Position numbers and translations under genes: made by a program | Assembly (NCBI GenBank): GCA_903870015.1 | Contig: CAIQBE010000027.1 | Span: forward strand, 1 to 37,428 | Reading direction: 5' to 3' | Length of the DNA stretch: 37,428 bases | Source: an uncultured Thiotrichales bacterium | GTDB lineage: Bacteria > Pseudomonadota > Gammaproteobacteria > Francisellales > CACEW01 | Shown here: in pieces, positions 25,484 to 33,499 of the stretch | Layout: each line of letters begins with the position of its first letter | Numbering within the stretch: position 1 is the first letter of the stretch | Notes under the pieces: model-generated | Databases searched by the model: none | What the model saw: only the letters and a program-made list of their open reading frames with translations | What the model was told of the DNA's origin: nothing

Positions 25484-26197
25484 ATGAAAAATTCTGGAAA
25501 TATTATTACGCAATTTTCTACTGTTTATCCTCTGTTGGTTGGCCTATATGATGGGGAATTTACAGTTGAAGATCTCATGGCAGCAGGCACTTTTGGGCTG
25601 GGGTGTTCTCATGGAATCGACGGAGAATTAATTTTATTAAACGGAGAATGCCTGGTTGCTCGAAATGGTCAACCTATGAAAAAAATGGCGCCGAGTGATC
25701 GCGTCCCTTTCGCACAAGTTGCGACCTGTCCGTCTTTCGACATAAAAGAGGTGCATGACATTGATAAAACTAAGCTCGAAGATGTTTTGGTGAGCTTAGC
25801 TGCCTCGAAAAACATGTTTATAGGATTGCGATTAACTGGAAAGTTTGAGTCGATTAAACTGCGTCGCCCCCCTATTTTAAGTAAGCCTTACAAGCCGTTA
25901 ATTGAAATAATTCAACATCAGGAGGAAGAGACTATCAATAACTGCGAGGGAACGCTTCTTGGTTTTTGGGCCCCAAAAGAATTCCAAGGTCTTACCGTCG
26001 CTGGTTTACATGTTCATTTTATAAGTGTTGCGCGCGATCACGGTGGACATGTCCTTGATTTTAACCTCTCAGCGGGTAAGCTAGAATACGCAATATGCGA
26101 TCAATTTATGATTCGAGTACCCACAAGCAAAGCGTACCGCGATGCTGATCTTACATATGAAAACATGGATGCGCATATTAAGGAGGCGGAAGGCTAA
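25484..26197 (+). CDS. budA: Alpha-acetolactate decarboxylase
   Basis: Converts 2-acetolactate to acetoin and CO2, diverting pyruvate-derived carbon into a neutral product. The zinc ligands are intact: HVHFISVARDHGGH gives His176, His178 and His189, with the same spacing as His194/196/207 of the Bacillus brevis enzyme. The N-terminal block has GTFGLGCSHGIDGELI with a conserved Glu48, and LRRPP carries an active-site arginine. I place the start at ATG 25484 (237 aa), because GAGGG (25471-25475) is 8 nt upstream; in-frame ATGs at 25469 and 25478 are less well spaced. No signal peptide, so cytoplasmic. No acetolactate synthase lies nearby; a biosynthetic one (IlvBN type) elsewhere would have to supply substrate. 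Confidence 0.93.
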   Translation: MKNSGNIITQFSTVYPLLVGLYDGEFTVEDLMAAGTFGLGCSHGIDGELILLNGECLVARNGQPMKKMAPSDRVPFAQVATCPSFDIKEVHDIDKTKLEDVLVSLAASKNMFIGLRLTGKFESIKLRRPPILSKPYKPLIEIIQHQEEETINNCEGTLLGFWAPKEFQGLTVAGLHVHFISVARDHGGHVLDFNLSAGKLEYAICDQFMIRVPTSKAYRDADLTYENMDAHIKEAEG

Positions 26198-26273
26198 TTT
26201 AGGGTGGATTTGTGTTTGCTCAATGCGTAGATCCAGCGCCTTATAACAATTCCACGTTAAAACCAGTCCCTAC

Positions 26274-26302
26274 TTGACTTTACCCCTAACTTTCCCTAAC
26301 AT
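26274..26302 (+). promoter_or_regulatory. Promoter of the suf operon
   Basis: TTGACT (26274-26279), 17-nt spacer, TAACAT (26297-26302). Two exact copies of CCCTAAC (26284-26290 and 26294-26300) lie exactly 10 bp apart in the spacer and -10, on one DNA face. Transcription would start near 26309. The rest of 26198-26273 shows nothing clear. Confidence 0.65.
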
Positions 26303-26315
26303 GCACAGTAATTAA

Positions 26316-26328
26316 GACTAAATCAGTC
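26316..26328 (+). promoter_or_regulatory. IscR type I-like operator core in the suf leader
   Basis: GACTAAATCAGTC matches the core GACT-R-W-W-W-Y-AGTC of the E. coli IscR type I site at every position; the right flank also fits (S-T-A-T as GTAT), the left flank does not. It sits just downstream of the predicted start of transcription and 4 nt before the regulator's ATG, where bound protein would block transcription. It also replaces a normal ribosome site. Confidence 0.7.
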
Positions 26329-26332
26329 TCGT

Positions 26333-26719
26333 ATGTTGCGGATCAGTAAATTAGCAGACTATGCTTGTATTCTCATGGCTTATTTGGGTAGGCAAAATAT
26401 CCCTTTAAGCGCGGTTGAGATAAGCACGGCTACACATTTACAATTGCCGACCGTGCGTAAACTGTTAAAGGCTTTAAATAAAGCGGGCTTGCTCAAAGCT
26501 TCACGTGGTGTTCAGGGTGGATATCAGTTAGTGAAGCCTTTAAAAGGCATCATGCTGCTCGCCATTATCGAAGCTGTTGATGGGCCGATTGCCGTGACTT
26601 CCTGCGCCCAGGTCAAACATAGTTGCGATATTAGTCAGCATTGCCCCAATCAAGCCAATTGGTTATCAATTAATCGCGTAGTGCGAGATGCATTGGCGCA
26701 CATGCCGGTAGGATATTAA
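26333..26719 (+). CDS. Rrf2-family Fe-S regulator of the suf operon (IscR/SufR type)
   Basis: Winged-helix transcription factor that senses Fe-S status. [18 protein letters not shown] is the start typical of the 'SUF system Fe-S cluster assembly regulator' group; the recognition helix region is [19 protein letters not shown] and the wing is [10 protein letters not shown]. Three cysteines in the cluster loop (Cys91, Cys98, Cys104; spacing C-x6-C-x5-C) are expected to hold an iron-sulfur cluster. The ATG at 26333 matches homologues but has no Shine-Dalgarno sequence; the upstream bases are the operator itself, so translation may be weak. The gene is 2 nt from sufB, so the regulator probably controls its own operon. 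Confidence 0.93.
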   Translation: MLRISKLADYACILMAYLGRQNIPLSAVEISTATHLQLPTVRKLLKALNKAGLLKASRGVQGGYQLVKPLKGIMLLAIIEAVDGPIAVTSCAQVKHSCDISQHCPNQANWLSINRVVRDALAHMPVGY

Positions 26720-26721
26720 TT

Positions 26722-28164
26722 ATGAGTAATCAAGAAATTCACAAACGCCTACAAAGCGAATACACACCAGGCTTTACCACCGATATTGAGTCCGACAGCA
26801 TTGCGCCGGGTTTAAATGAAGAGGTCGTGCGCCTAATTTCTGCCAAAAAAAATGAGCCAGAGTTTATGCTCAATTGGCGTTTAAAAGCTTATCGACTCTG
26901 GACGGAAATGACCATGCCTAGCTGGCAGCATTTAAACATTGAGCCTATCGATTATCAGGCGCTAAGTTATTACTCAGCACCTAAATCCAAAAAAAATGCG
27001 CCGAAAAGTTTGGATGAAGTCGATCCCAAATTATTAGAGACCTATGAAAAGCTAGGGATTCCTTTGCATGAACGCGCGACACTTGCTGGCGTTGCGGTTG
27101 ATGCGGTTTTTGATAGCGTATCGGTTGCCACAACTTTTAGGTCTAAACTTCGCGAAGCCGGCGTCATCTTTTGTTCTTTTTCTGAGGCGGTGCAGGAGCA
27201 TCCAGAGCTGATTGAAAAATATCTGGGCTCTGTCGTGCCAGTGCAAGATAATTATTTTGCCGCGTTAAACTCCGCAGTATTTAGCGATGGTTCCTTTGTC
27301 TATATTCCTAAAGGCGTGCGCTGCCCCATGGAGCTCTCGACGTATTTTCGCATTAATGCCGCCAATACTGGTCAATTTGAACGCACATTAATTATCGCCG
27401 AAGAAGGCGCTTATGTTAGTTATCTCGAAGGCTGTACCGCGCCCATGCGTGATGAAAATCAGTTGCATGCTGCAGTCGTTGAGCTCGTTGCTTTGGATAA
27501 CGCGCAGATTAAATACTCCACCGTACAAAACTGGTATCCGGGCGATGAAAATGGTCGTGGCGGTATTTATAATTTTGTGACGAAGCGCGGGGCTTGTCGC
27601 GGTAAAAATTCAAAAATTTCCTGGACTCAAATTGAAACGGGATCTGCGATTACTTGGAAATATCCGAGCGTAATTTTACAAGGGGATAATTCGGTCGGGG
27701 AATTTTATTCGGTAGCGCTAACAAATAACTATCAGCAAGCCGACACTGGTACCAAGATGATTCATATCGGCAAAAATACGACGAGTACGATTATTTCCAA
27801 AGGTATTTCCGCCGGCCACGGTCAAAATGCTTATCGAGGTTTAGTGCGCGTTGCACCCACAGCCAAGCATGCGCGCAATTATACGCAATGTGATTCTTTG
27901 CTCTTGGGTGATGTATGTGGCGCGCATACATTTCCGTATATTGAAGTTAAAAATAATAGCGCGCGCGTTGAGCACGAGGCGACCACATCGAAAATTTCCG
28001 ATGACCAATTGTTTTATTGTTTACAGCGTGGCCTCAAAGAAGAAGAGGCGGTTGCCATGATTGTAAATGGCTTTTGTAAAGAAGTATTTAAGCATTTGCC
28101 GCTAGAGTTTGCGGTCGAAGCACAAAAATTAATGGAAGTGAGTTTAGAAGGGGCCATTGGCTAA
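26722..28164 (+). CDS. sufB: Fe-S cluster scaffold subunit SufB
   Basis: Core scaffold of the SufBCD complex, on which the cluster is built from SufS-derived sulfur. 480 aa, full length. Clear family blocks are [25 protein letters not shown] (long conserved region), [34 protein letters not shown], and the C-terminal [34 protein letters not shown] and [10 protein letters not shown]. The cysteine of CDSLL corresponds to the essential Cys405 of the E. coli protein. It follows the regulator after 2 nt and precedes sufC by 14 nt. Confidence 0.98.
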   Translation: MSNQEIHKRLQSEYTPGFTTDIESDSIAPGLNEEVVRLISAKKNEPEFMLNWRLKAYRLWTEMTMPSWQHLNIEPIDYQALSYYSAPKSKKNAPKSLDEVDPKLLETYEKLGIPLHERATLAGVAVDAVFDSVSVATTFRSKLREAGVIFCSFSEAVQEHPELIEKYLGSVVPVQDNYFAALNSAVFSDGSFVYIPKGVRCPMELSTYFRINAANTGQFERTLIIAEEGAYVSYLEGCTAPMRDENQLHAAVVELVALDNAQIKYSTVQNWYPGDENGRGGIYNFVTKRGACRGKNSKISWTQIETGSAITWKYPSVILQGDNSVGEFYSVALTNNYQQADTGTKMIHIGKNTTSTIISKGISAGHGQNAYRGLVRVAPTAKHARNYTQCDSLLLGDVCGAHTFPYIEVKNNSARVEHEATTSKISDDQLFYCLQRGLKEEEAVAMIVNGFCKEVFKHLPLEFAVEAQKLMEVSLEGAIG

Positions 28165-28178
28165 AATAGGAAACAAAT

Positions 28179-28916
28179 ATGTTAGAAATCAAAAATCTCC
28201 ACGCCAAGATTGATGGCAAAGAAATTTTAAAAGGTTTGGATTTAACGATCAATGCCGGTGAAGTCCATGCGATTATGGGGCCCAATGGTTCAGGTAAAAG
28301 TACCTTAAGCTATGTGCTTTCAGGGCGCGAGGGTTATGAAATTACTGAGGGTAGCATCTATTTTAGGGGGCAAGATCTTTTAAAGATGTCAGTGGATGAG
28401 CGTGCGCTCGCGGGTTTATTTCTAGGCATGCAATATCCAGTCGAGTTACCCGGCGTCAATAATACTTATTTTTTAAAATTCGCACTCAATAAAAAACTAG
28501 TGCATGAAGGCTTAGATCCCATGGATGCCATGGATTTTATGGCGTATATCAAAGAAAAAATAAAGCTGATCGGCATGAGCGAAGATTTAATCCAGCGCAA
28601 TGTGAACGAGGGATTTTCCGGCGGTGAGAAAAAGCGCAATGAAGTATTGCAAATGTTACTGCTTGAGCCGCGTTTATCTATTTTAGATGAGTTAGATTCA
28701 GGGCTTGATATTGATGCCTTAGAGTGGGTAGCCAAAGCCGTGAATTATTTGCGGGGAGAGGCTCGCAGCTTTTTATTGATCACCCATTATCAGCGCTTGT
28801 TAAATTACATTGTGCCTGATTATGTTCATGTCTTATTAAACGGTAAGATTGTTAAAACCGGGGGTAAAGAATTAGCGCAAGAATTAGAGCGTACCGGATA
28901 CAAGGAATTCCAGTGA
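28179..28916 (+). CDS. sufC: Suf ATPase SufC
   Basis: Cytosolic ABC-type ATPase that drives conformational changes of SufB-SufD. Walker A GPNGSGKST (34-42), ABC signature SGGEKKR (147-153) and Walker B LSILDELDSGLD (166-177) are intact, followed by the switch histidine (LLITHYQRLL). 245 aa is normal. There are no membrane segments. Its last codons overlap the sufD start (GTGA), enforcing coupled synthesis. Confidence 0.98.
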   Translation: MLEIKNLHAKIDGKEILKGLDLTINAGEVHAIMGPNGSGKSTLSYVLSGREGYEITEGSIYFRGQDLLKMSVDERALAGLFLGMQYPVELPGVNNTYFLKFALNKKLVHEGLDPMDAMDFMAYIKEKIKLIGMSEDLIQRNVNEGFSGGEKKRNEVLQMLLLEPRLSILDELDSGLDIDALEWVAKAVNYLRGEARSFLLITHYQRLLNYIVPDYVHVLLNGKIVKTGGKELAQELERTGYKEFQ

Positions 28917-29644
28917 CCCAGCATATTTTAGTGTTGTTGAATAACCAAGTGCTTGCTGAGTATTCAACAGAAACAGAAGTTATCAAAAACAAGCACGCGG
29001 TGTCGAAAAATAGCCGCTACAAAGTAGTGCATATTATTTCAGAAGCCGCTGAAATACTTTGGAATGTCAATGTGGCTGAGCAAGCCCATTATGAGCACTG
29101 GTTGATTAATCTAAGTTTAGATAAAGTTCAGTATCAATTAAATTTGGATTTACAGGGGCCAGGCGCCAAGGGTAAAATACGAGGCATCTTATTGGGAAAT
29201 GCTCGCGCGAATTTACAACATCAAGTGCGAGTGAATCATTTAGCTGATGACAGCAGCGTTGATATTGTCGTGCATAGTATCGCAGATGGCCAGAGCAAAG
29301 TGGCTTTTGATGGCGCGATTCATGTGGCTAAGCATATTAAAGGCGTTGATGCGCACGAATTATTAAAAAGTTTAGTGCTAAGCAATCGTGCAGAAATTGA
29401 TGTTAAACCGATTTTAGAAATATACAGCAATGATATTCGCTGTAGCCATGGCGCGAGTATTGGTGATTTGGATAGCGCGGCATTGTTTTATTTGCAAAGC
29501 CGCGGCTTTAGCTCCCAAGAAGCAAAGGCAATTTTATTAAAAGCATTTGCCACAGCATTTTTAGACGAATTAAATAACGAGGGATTGCAGGCGCAGATTG
29601 AGCAGCTCATTTTGGCCCACATCGAACAACAAGGAAAATTATGA
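28913..29644 (+). CDS. sufD: SufD, short form lacking the N-terminal helical domain
   Basis: Partner of SufB and SufC in the scaffold complex. The product is only 243 aa against roughly 420 in E. coli. The region kept is the beta-helix core (WLINLSLDKVQYQLNLDLQG, ARANLQHQVRVNHL) and the C-terminal helical domain with CSHGASIGDLD (Cys177, His179); that His corresponds to the essential His360 of E. coli SufD. The gene begins with GTG overlapping the sufC stop by 4 nt, so no room exists for a missing N-terminus: the short form is genuine, not a frameshift. It overlaps sufS by 4 nt (ATGA). Function is probably retained through SufB pairing. Confidence 0.9.
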   Translation: MTQHILVLLNNQVLAEYSTETEVIKNKHAVSKNSRYKVVHIISEAAEILWNVNVAEQAHYEHWLINLSLDKVQYQLNLDLQGPGAKGKIRGILLGNARANLQHQVRVNHLADDSSVDIVVHSIADGQSKVAFDGAIHVAKHIKGVDAHELLKSLVLSNRAEIDVKPILEIYSNDIRCSHGASIGDLDSAALFYLQSRGFSSQEAKAILLKAFATAFLDELNNEGLQAQIEQLILAHIEQQGKL

Positions 29645-30903
29645 CGGATAAAGCGATTTTACATTTAGAAAAAAATATTTTGGAATGGGATGCGCATAAG
29701 GTTCGGGAAGATTTTCCGATTTTAGAAACTGAGATGAATGGCGCTCCCCTAGTATACCTTGATAATGCCTCAACCAGCCAAAAACCCAAAGTCGTCATTG
29801 ATCGCATGATCGAGTTTTATGCCGATGAAAATGCTAATGTCCATCGCGGCATTTATACCTTGGCAGAGAGTGCAACAGAGAGGTATGAAAACGTGCGGCA
29901 GATCATCAAGCAGTTTATCCATGCGAGCTCCATCAATGAGATTATTTTTACTAAAAGCGCCACCGAGGCCATTAACTTAGTCGCACAAACCTATGGCCGC
30001 GCAACGTTTGAGCGTGGCGATGAAATTATTATTTCAAACTTAGAGCATCATTCCAATATCGTGCCTTGGCAATTATTGGCACAAGAAAAGGGCTTAAAGA
30101 TCAAAGTTATTCCTGTGAATATTCACGGTGATTTGGATATGGAGGCCTATCAAAAGCTCTTTACTAAAAAGACGCGCTTTGTATCAGTGACACATACATC
30201 GAATGTGCTGGGCACGATCACGCCGATCAAAGAGATTATCAAAATCGCTCATGAACACGGCGCGCGAGTTTTAGTCGATGCCTGTCAATCGATTGTCCAT
30301 ACACCAACGAATGTCCGCGATTTAGATTGTGATTTTTTGGTGTTCTCTGGGCATAAAGTCTATGGACCGACGGGAGTGGGCGTGTTGTACGGAAAGGCAG
30401 AATTATTAGAAGACATGCCACCGTATCAGGGTGGCGGTGATATGATTAAGTATGTCACCATGAATGAATGTGTGTTTCAGGATCCACCGCTGCGCTTTGA
30501 AGCGGGGACCCCAAATATTGCCGGGGTAATTGGTTTGGGGGCAGCAATTGAGTATTTTCAGGGATTTTCAGCAGATAGCATTATTTCTTATGAGCAAGAG
30601 CTATATGAATATGCCTCACAAGGTTTAAAAGAAATTCCTGGGATTACTATTGTTGCCAAGCCCCAATATAGCGCACCGATTATTTCCTTTATTATGGAGG
30701 GAACGCATCCCCATGATATCGCTACGGTGCTAAGCCATAGCGGTATCTGTGTGCGCGCAGGGCATCATTGTGCGATGCCTTTGATTGATACTTTTGGTTT
30801 GCCTGCAACTTTAAGAATTTCCATGTCGTTTTATAATACCGTGTCAGAACTGGATTTGTTATTTAATGCCATTCATACAGTCAAGAAGGTTTTTAAATTA
30901 TGA
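29641..30903 (+). CDS. sufS: Cysteine desulfurase SufS
   Basis: PLP enzyme that takes sulfur from cysteine and passes it as persulfide to a SufU/SufE partner. 420 aa. The PLP lysine is Lys239 (FSGHKVYGPTG), the PLP pocket includes LEHHSNIVPW, and the persulfide cysteine is Cys377 (RAGHHCAMP), as in group II desulfurases. All key residues are intact. It is overlapped by sufD before and sufU after. The partner here is the SufU-like protein rather than SufE, as in Gram-positive-style Suf systems. Confidence 0.97.
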   Translation: MTDKAILHLEKNILEWDAHKVREDFPILETEMNGAPLVYLDNASTSQKPKVVIDRMIEFYADENANVHRGIYTLAESATERYENVRQIIKQFIHASSINEIIFTKSATEAINLVAQTYGRATFERGDEIIISNLEHHSNIVPWQLLAQEKGLKIKVIPVNIHGDLDMEAYQKLFTKKTRFVSVTHTSNVLGTITPIKEIIKIAHEHGARVLVDACQSIVHTPTNVRDLDCDFLVFSGHKVYGPTGVGVLYGKAELLEDMPPYQGGGDMIKYVTMNECVFQDPPLRFEAGTPNIAGVIGLGAAIEYFQGFSADSIISYEQELYEYASQGLKEIPGITIVAKPQYSAPIISFIMEGTHPHDIATVLSHSGICVRAGHHCAMPLIDTFGLPATLRISMSFYNTVSELDLLFNAIHTVKKVFKL

Positions 30904-31346
30904 GTGAATTAAGCAGTCTTTATCATGAGTTGATTATTGATCATGGTCGAGCACCTAGGAATTTTGGGGCTTTGTCTGATGCTAAGCATTTAGAGGGCTT
31001 TAATCCCTTATGTGGTGATCGCTTAACGCTGTATTTAAAAACAGTGGATGATAAAATTGTGGATGTCAAATTTACCGGGCAGGGCTGTGCGATTTCAACA
31101 GCATCAGCCTCACTCATGACGCAGGCTTTAAAGGGTAAAACCTTTGCCGAGGCTGAGCAGTTATTCACGGCTTTTCATCAAATGCTCACAGAGAATCAAT
31201 TGGATGAAGCAGTATTAGGCAAGCTCGCCATTTTAAAAGGTGTTGCCGAATATCCCTCGAGGATTAAATGCGCAACGCTGGCATGGCATACGCTGAATGC
31301 TTTATTACATGATCAACAGCAGCCTGTGAGTACGGAGACAAAATGA
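30900..31346 (+). CDS. sufU: SufU-like sulfur transfer protein (IscU superfamily)
   Basis: Zinc-dependent sulfurtransferase that accepts persulfide sulfur from SufS and feeds SufB. 148 aa. The cysteine/aspartate pattern matches Bacillus SufU: Cys38 and Asp40 (NPLCGDR), Cys63 (GQGCAIS) and Cys124 (RIKCATL). The insert of about 20 residues between conserved blocks and the lack of the IscU LPPVK motif favour SufU over IscU. The gene overlaps sufS and the A-type carrier by 4 nt at each end. No sufE is seen. Confidence 0.92.
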   Translation: MSELSSLYHELIIDHGRAPRNFGALSDAKHLEGFNPLCGDRLTLYLKTVDDKIVDVKFTGQGCAISTASASLMTQALKGKTFAEAEQLFTAFHQMLTENQLDEAVLGKLAILKGVAEYPSRIKCATLAWHTLNALLHDQQQPVSTETK

Positions 31347-31669
31347 TTACCATTACTGAGAAAGCGCTTGCGCATTTTGCCAAACAATTATTGCCAAACC
31401 ATTTCGTGCTCATCAGCACCAAAAAATCAGGCTGCTCAGGCTTGGCCTATGTGACTGAAATTAAAGAGGGCGATACCCCAGCTGATGCTATCAAGCTCAG
31501 CGGGGCTTTGCCGATTTTTATGGCCAAAGAAAGTGCCGAATATTTACACGACATGGTATTAGATTATCAAACCCAAGGCATGCAAAGTAAGTTAGTTTAC
31601 ATCAATCCCAATGAAGCCGGCCGTTGTGGCTGTGGCGAGAGTTTTAGTGTAGCGAGGCCAGCATCATGA
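31343..31669 (+). CDS. A-type Fe-S carrier (SufA/IscA/ErpA family)
   Basis: Small carrier that receives clusters from the Suf scaffold and delivers them to apo-proteins. 108 aa with the three conserved cysteines Cys31 (KKSGCSGLAY), Cys95 and Cys97 (GRCGCGESF), giving the C-x63-C-x-C spacing of the family. Its place in the operon points to SufA, though sequence alone does not separate SufA from IscA or ErpA. It overlaps both neighbours by 4 nt. Confidence 0.93.
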   Translation: MITITEKALAHFAKQLLPNHFVLISTKKSGCSGLAYVTEIKEGDTPADAIKLSGALPIFMAKESAEYLHDMVLDYQTQGMQSKLVYINPNEAGRCGCGESFSVARPAS

Positions 31670-32217
31670 AGATCGAAGACGTCACTATCGTAAAGCGCGA
31701 TGTCGAGGGCACGCTCATTCCCTATGGGCAATCGGTAACTTTGATGCCAGGCACCGAAGTATTGGTCACTCAAGCTTTGGGTGGTAGCTTTACTCTCAAT
31801 GTGAATGGCAACTTAGTACGCATCGAAGGCAAAGACGCCGATGCCATTGGCAAAGAGCCTGTGTTACTACCCTCAGAAAAATTTCAAGAGATTTGCGAGG
31901 GTGTCGATGATACCTTAGTCTGGGAGCAATTAAAGACTTGCTACGACCCCGAGATTCCCGTGAATATTGTAGATTTAGGTTTAATTTACGATATGCAAAT
32001 CACCCCCATGGAGGAAGCAAATACCTACCACATCGGCGTGCAAATGACCCTAACCGCACCGGGCTGTGGCATGGGCCCAGTATTAACCGCTGAAGTTGAA
32101 AAAAAATTACTGATGATCCCCAATGTCAAAAAAGTAGATGTGGTATTGGTCTTTGACCCGCCCTGGACCTCAGAGCGGATGTCGATGGGGGCTAAGTTAG
32201 AACTGGGAGTTTTGTGA
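31666..32217 (+). CDS. sufT: SufT (MIP18/DUF59 family) Fe-S maturation factor
   Basis: DUF59 protein that aids Fe-S protein maturation; related to eukaryotic MIP18. 183 aa: an N-terminal extension of about 85 residues typical of the 'putative Fe-S assembly protein SufT' group, then the DUF59 core with DPEIPVNIVDLGLIYD (94-109), the cysteine of TAPGCGMGP (Cys134) and VFDPPWTSERMS near the end. It closes the suf operon. Only 7 nt separate its stop from the stop of the converging 32225-33427 gene, and I see no terminator between them. Confidence 0.94.
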   Translation: MKIEDVTIVKRDVEGTLIPYGQSVTLMPGTEVLVTQALGGSFTLNVNGNLVRIEGKDADAIGKEPVLLPSEKFQEICEGVDDTLVWEQLKTCYDPEIPVNIVDLGLIYDMQITPMEEANTYHIGVQMTLTAPGCGMGPVLTAEVEKKLLMIPNVKKVDVVLVFDPPWTSERMSMGAKLELGVL

Positions 32218-32224
32218 TTTGACC

Positions 32225-33427
32225 TCATTCAGCGTCAAGTAAAGTCCCTGGGAAATATAAAGGCGATGACACACGCTTAGTTCTCTCATCTAATTCTGAT
32301 GTTGACCAAAAGGCAGAGGTTGATCGGGATCCAGGGGGGATAGACGCTTTTCTAACGCTGTCCGCTCTCCTTGGGTCCCTTGTGTTTGCTGGGGATAGTT
32401 CAGTTGATAGTGGGTGAGGCCCTATCATCATGGGGAAAAGGCTGCGAAACGAGCCGGTGGCAGTCATAGAGCCTCTTTTAACAACAGCGAGAATATTCCT
32501 CTGACTAGGTGATGTAACAGGCACAATACTAGGGCGTTCAACTCTACGAGATCTGGTGTAATCAAGATCAGGAAGAATTGCTTTTGCAGCCTCAACGAGT
32601 TTGCAAGTACTCTGATAGTAATTTTTAAATTCAGAACTAACAGCGCCGCATGGAATTCTAAAGTAAGGCGACCAACTAGCAACAGCCCCTAGCATTTGTT
32701 CTGCTTTTCTTATATTTTCATCCGCTGACATGGTTCCGGTATCACCGCCAATAGAGTAAAAATCAAGGGCAATTTTAGTAAAGCGCATGGCCTCACGTAA
32801 ATGATTATTAACGCCGTGGTGTCTAGAGTCATCTGGGCTAGTGCGCCCAAGAAATTGGGTCAATTGTGTCTCAAGGGGGGCGCAGTGTTCCCTCCATGCT
32901 AGGATTTTTTGTTCATTCAATTGTGAAAGACGGCGAGACAGATCAAAAGAGTGTTTTTTTACAATTACCCCAGCACTAACTGGATTTGGTATCTCTGCAG
33001 CCCTTGCTACAAGTAAAGGTGTTTTGTCAGTAAGGTTCACTGTTACTATTTTAAACTGTTGTACTAAAGTAAGTAGTTCTTGGTAATACCCCCTAAAACG
33101 AGAGGTAATACCCTGAGTACAGTCTGAGTTACTGGCAATAGCCCCAAGATGCTGTTCAATTGTTTGAATGCGGGTAAGGGTCAGTCGATCCCCATCGATA
33201 ACGGGATAGCAGGCCTGAAGTGCGGCTATCAGGGTCTCAATGGCAGGGACTAAATGCTCACCTACGCCAGTATGCTTGGCTTTTTTAAGTTTAGTCTTGT
33301 CTTCTGTGCGATAACAGGAAGGAGCGCCCTCAGACTCGGTTGCAATTTTTTCACCATAAGCACGAATTCGCTTTAATAAACTGTCTACTTTTACATGAAG
33401 GCGACCAATTGGAGTTGTATAGGACAT
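32225..33427 (-). CDS. Orphan protein with internal tandem repeat, possible effector (400 aa)
   Basis: No known family. Two copies of a helical unit are visible: repeat 1 around residues 54-126 and repeat 2 around 205-282. They share GV..HL..A, then EQ-LGA-AS (91-99 versus 243-251) and F-x-x-YYQ (111-116 versus 267-272) with offsets of 151-156 residues. The last about 110 residues are Ser/Arg/Pro-rich and probably disordered, ending FPGTLLDAE, a tail that would be compatible with a type IV effector signal. No signal peptide or membrane segment. It has its own promoter (33459-33487) but no clear ribosome site before ATG 33427. It converges on the suf operon with a 7-nt gap. Confidence 0.75.
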   Translation of the reverse strand: MSYTTPIGRLHVKVDSLLKRIRAYGEKIATESEGAPSCYRTEDKTKLKKAKHTGVGEHLVPAIETLIAALQACYPVIDGDRLTLTRIQTIEQHLGAIASNSDCTQGITSRFRGYYQELLTLVQQFKIVTVNLTDKTPLLVARAAEIPNPVSAGVIVKKHSFDLSRRLSQLNEQKILAWREHCAPLETQLTQFLGRTSPDDSRHHGVNNHLREAMRFTKIALDFYSIGGDTGTMSADENIRKAEQMLGAVASWSPYFRIPCGAVSSEFKNYYQSTCKLVEAAKAILPDLDYTRSRRVERPSIVPVTSPSQRNILAVVKRGSMTATGSFRSLFPMMIGPHPLSTELSPANTRDPRRADSVRKASIPPGSRSTSAFWSTSELDERTKRVSSPLYFPGTLLDAE

Positions 33428-33458
33428 TTTAATTTATTATCAAATTTATAGTGCGCGG

Positions 33459-33487
33459 ACTATATATTAAAAAAAACAAATAATCAA
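33459..33487 (-). promoter_or_regulatory. Promoter of the 400-aa gene
   Basis: On the minus strand TTGATT (plus 33482-33487), a 17-nt spacer and TATAGT (plus 33459-33464) match the sigma-70 consensus well (four and five of six). It lies in the 72-nt gap after the 33500-33979 gene, so the 400-aa gene can be expressed independently of trpS. Confidence 0.65.
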
Positions 33488-33499
33488 GGATAAATTGTT

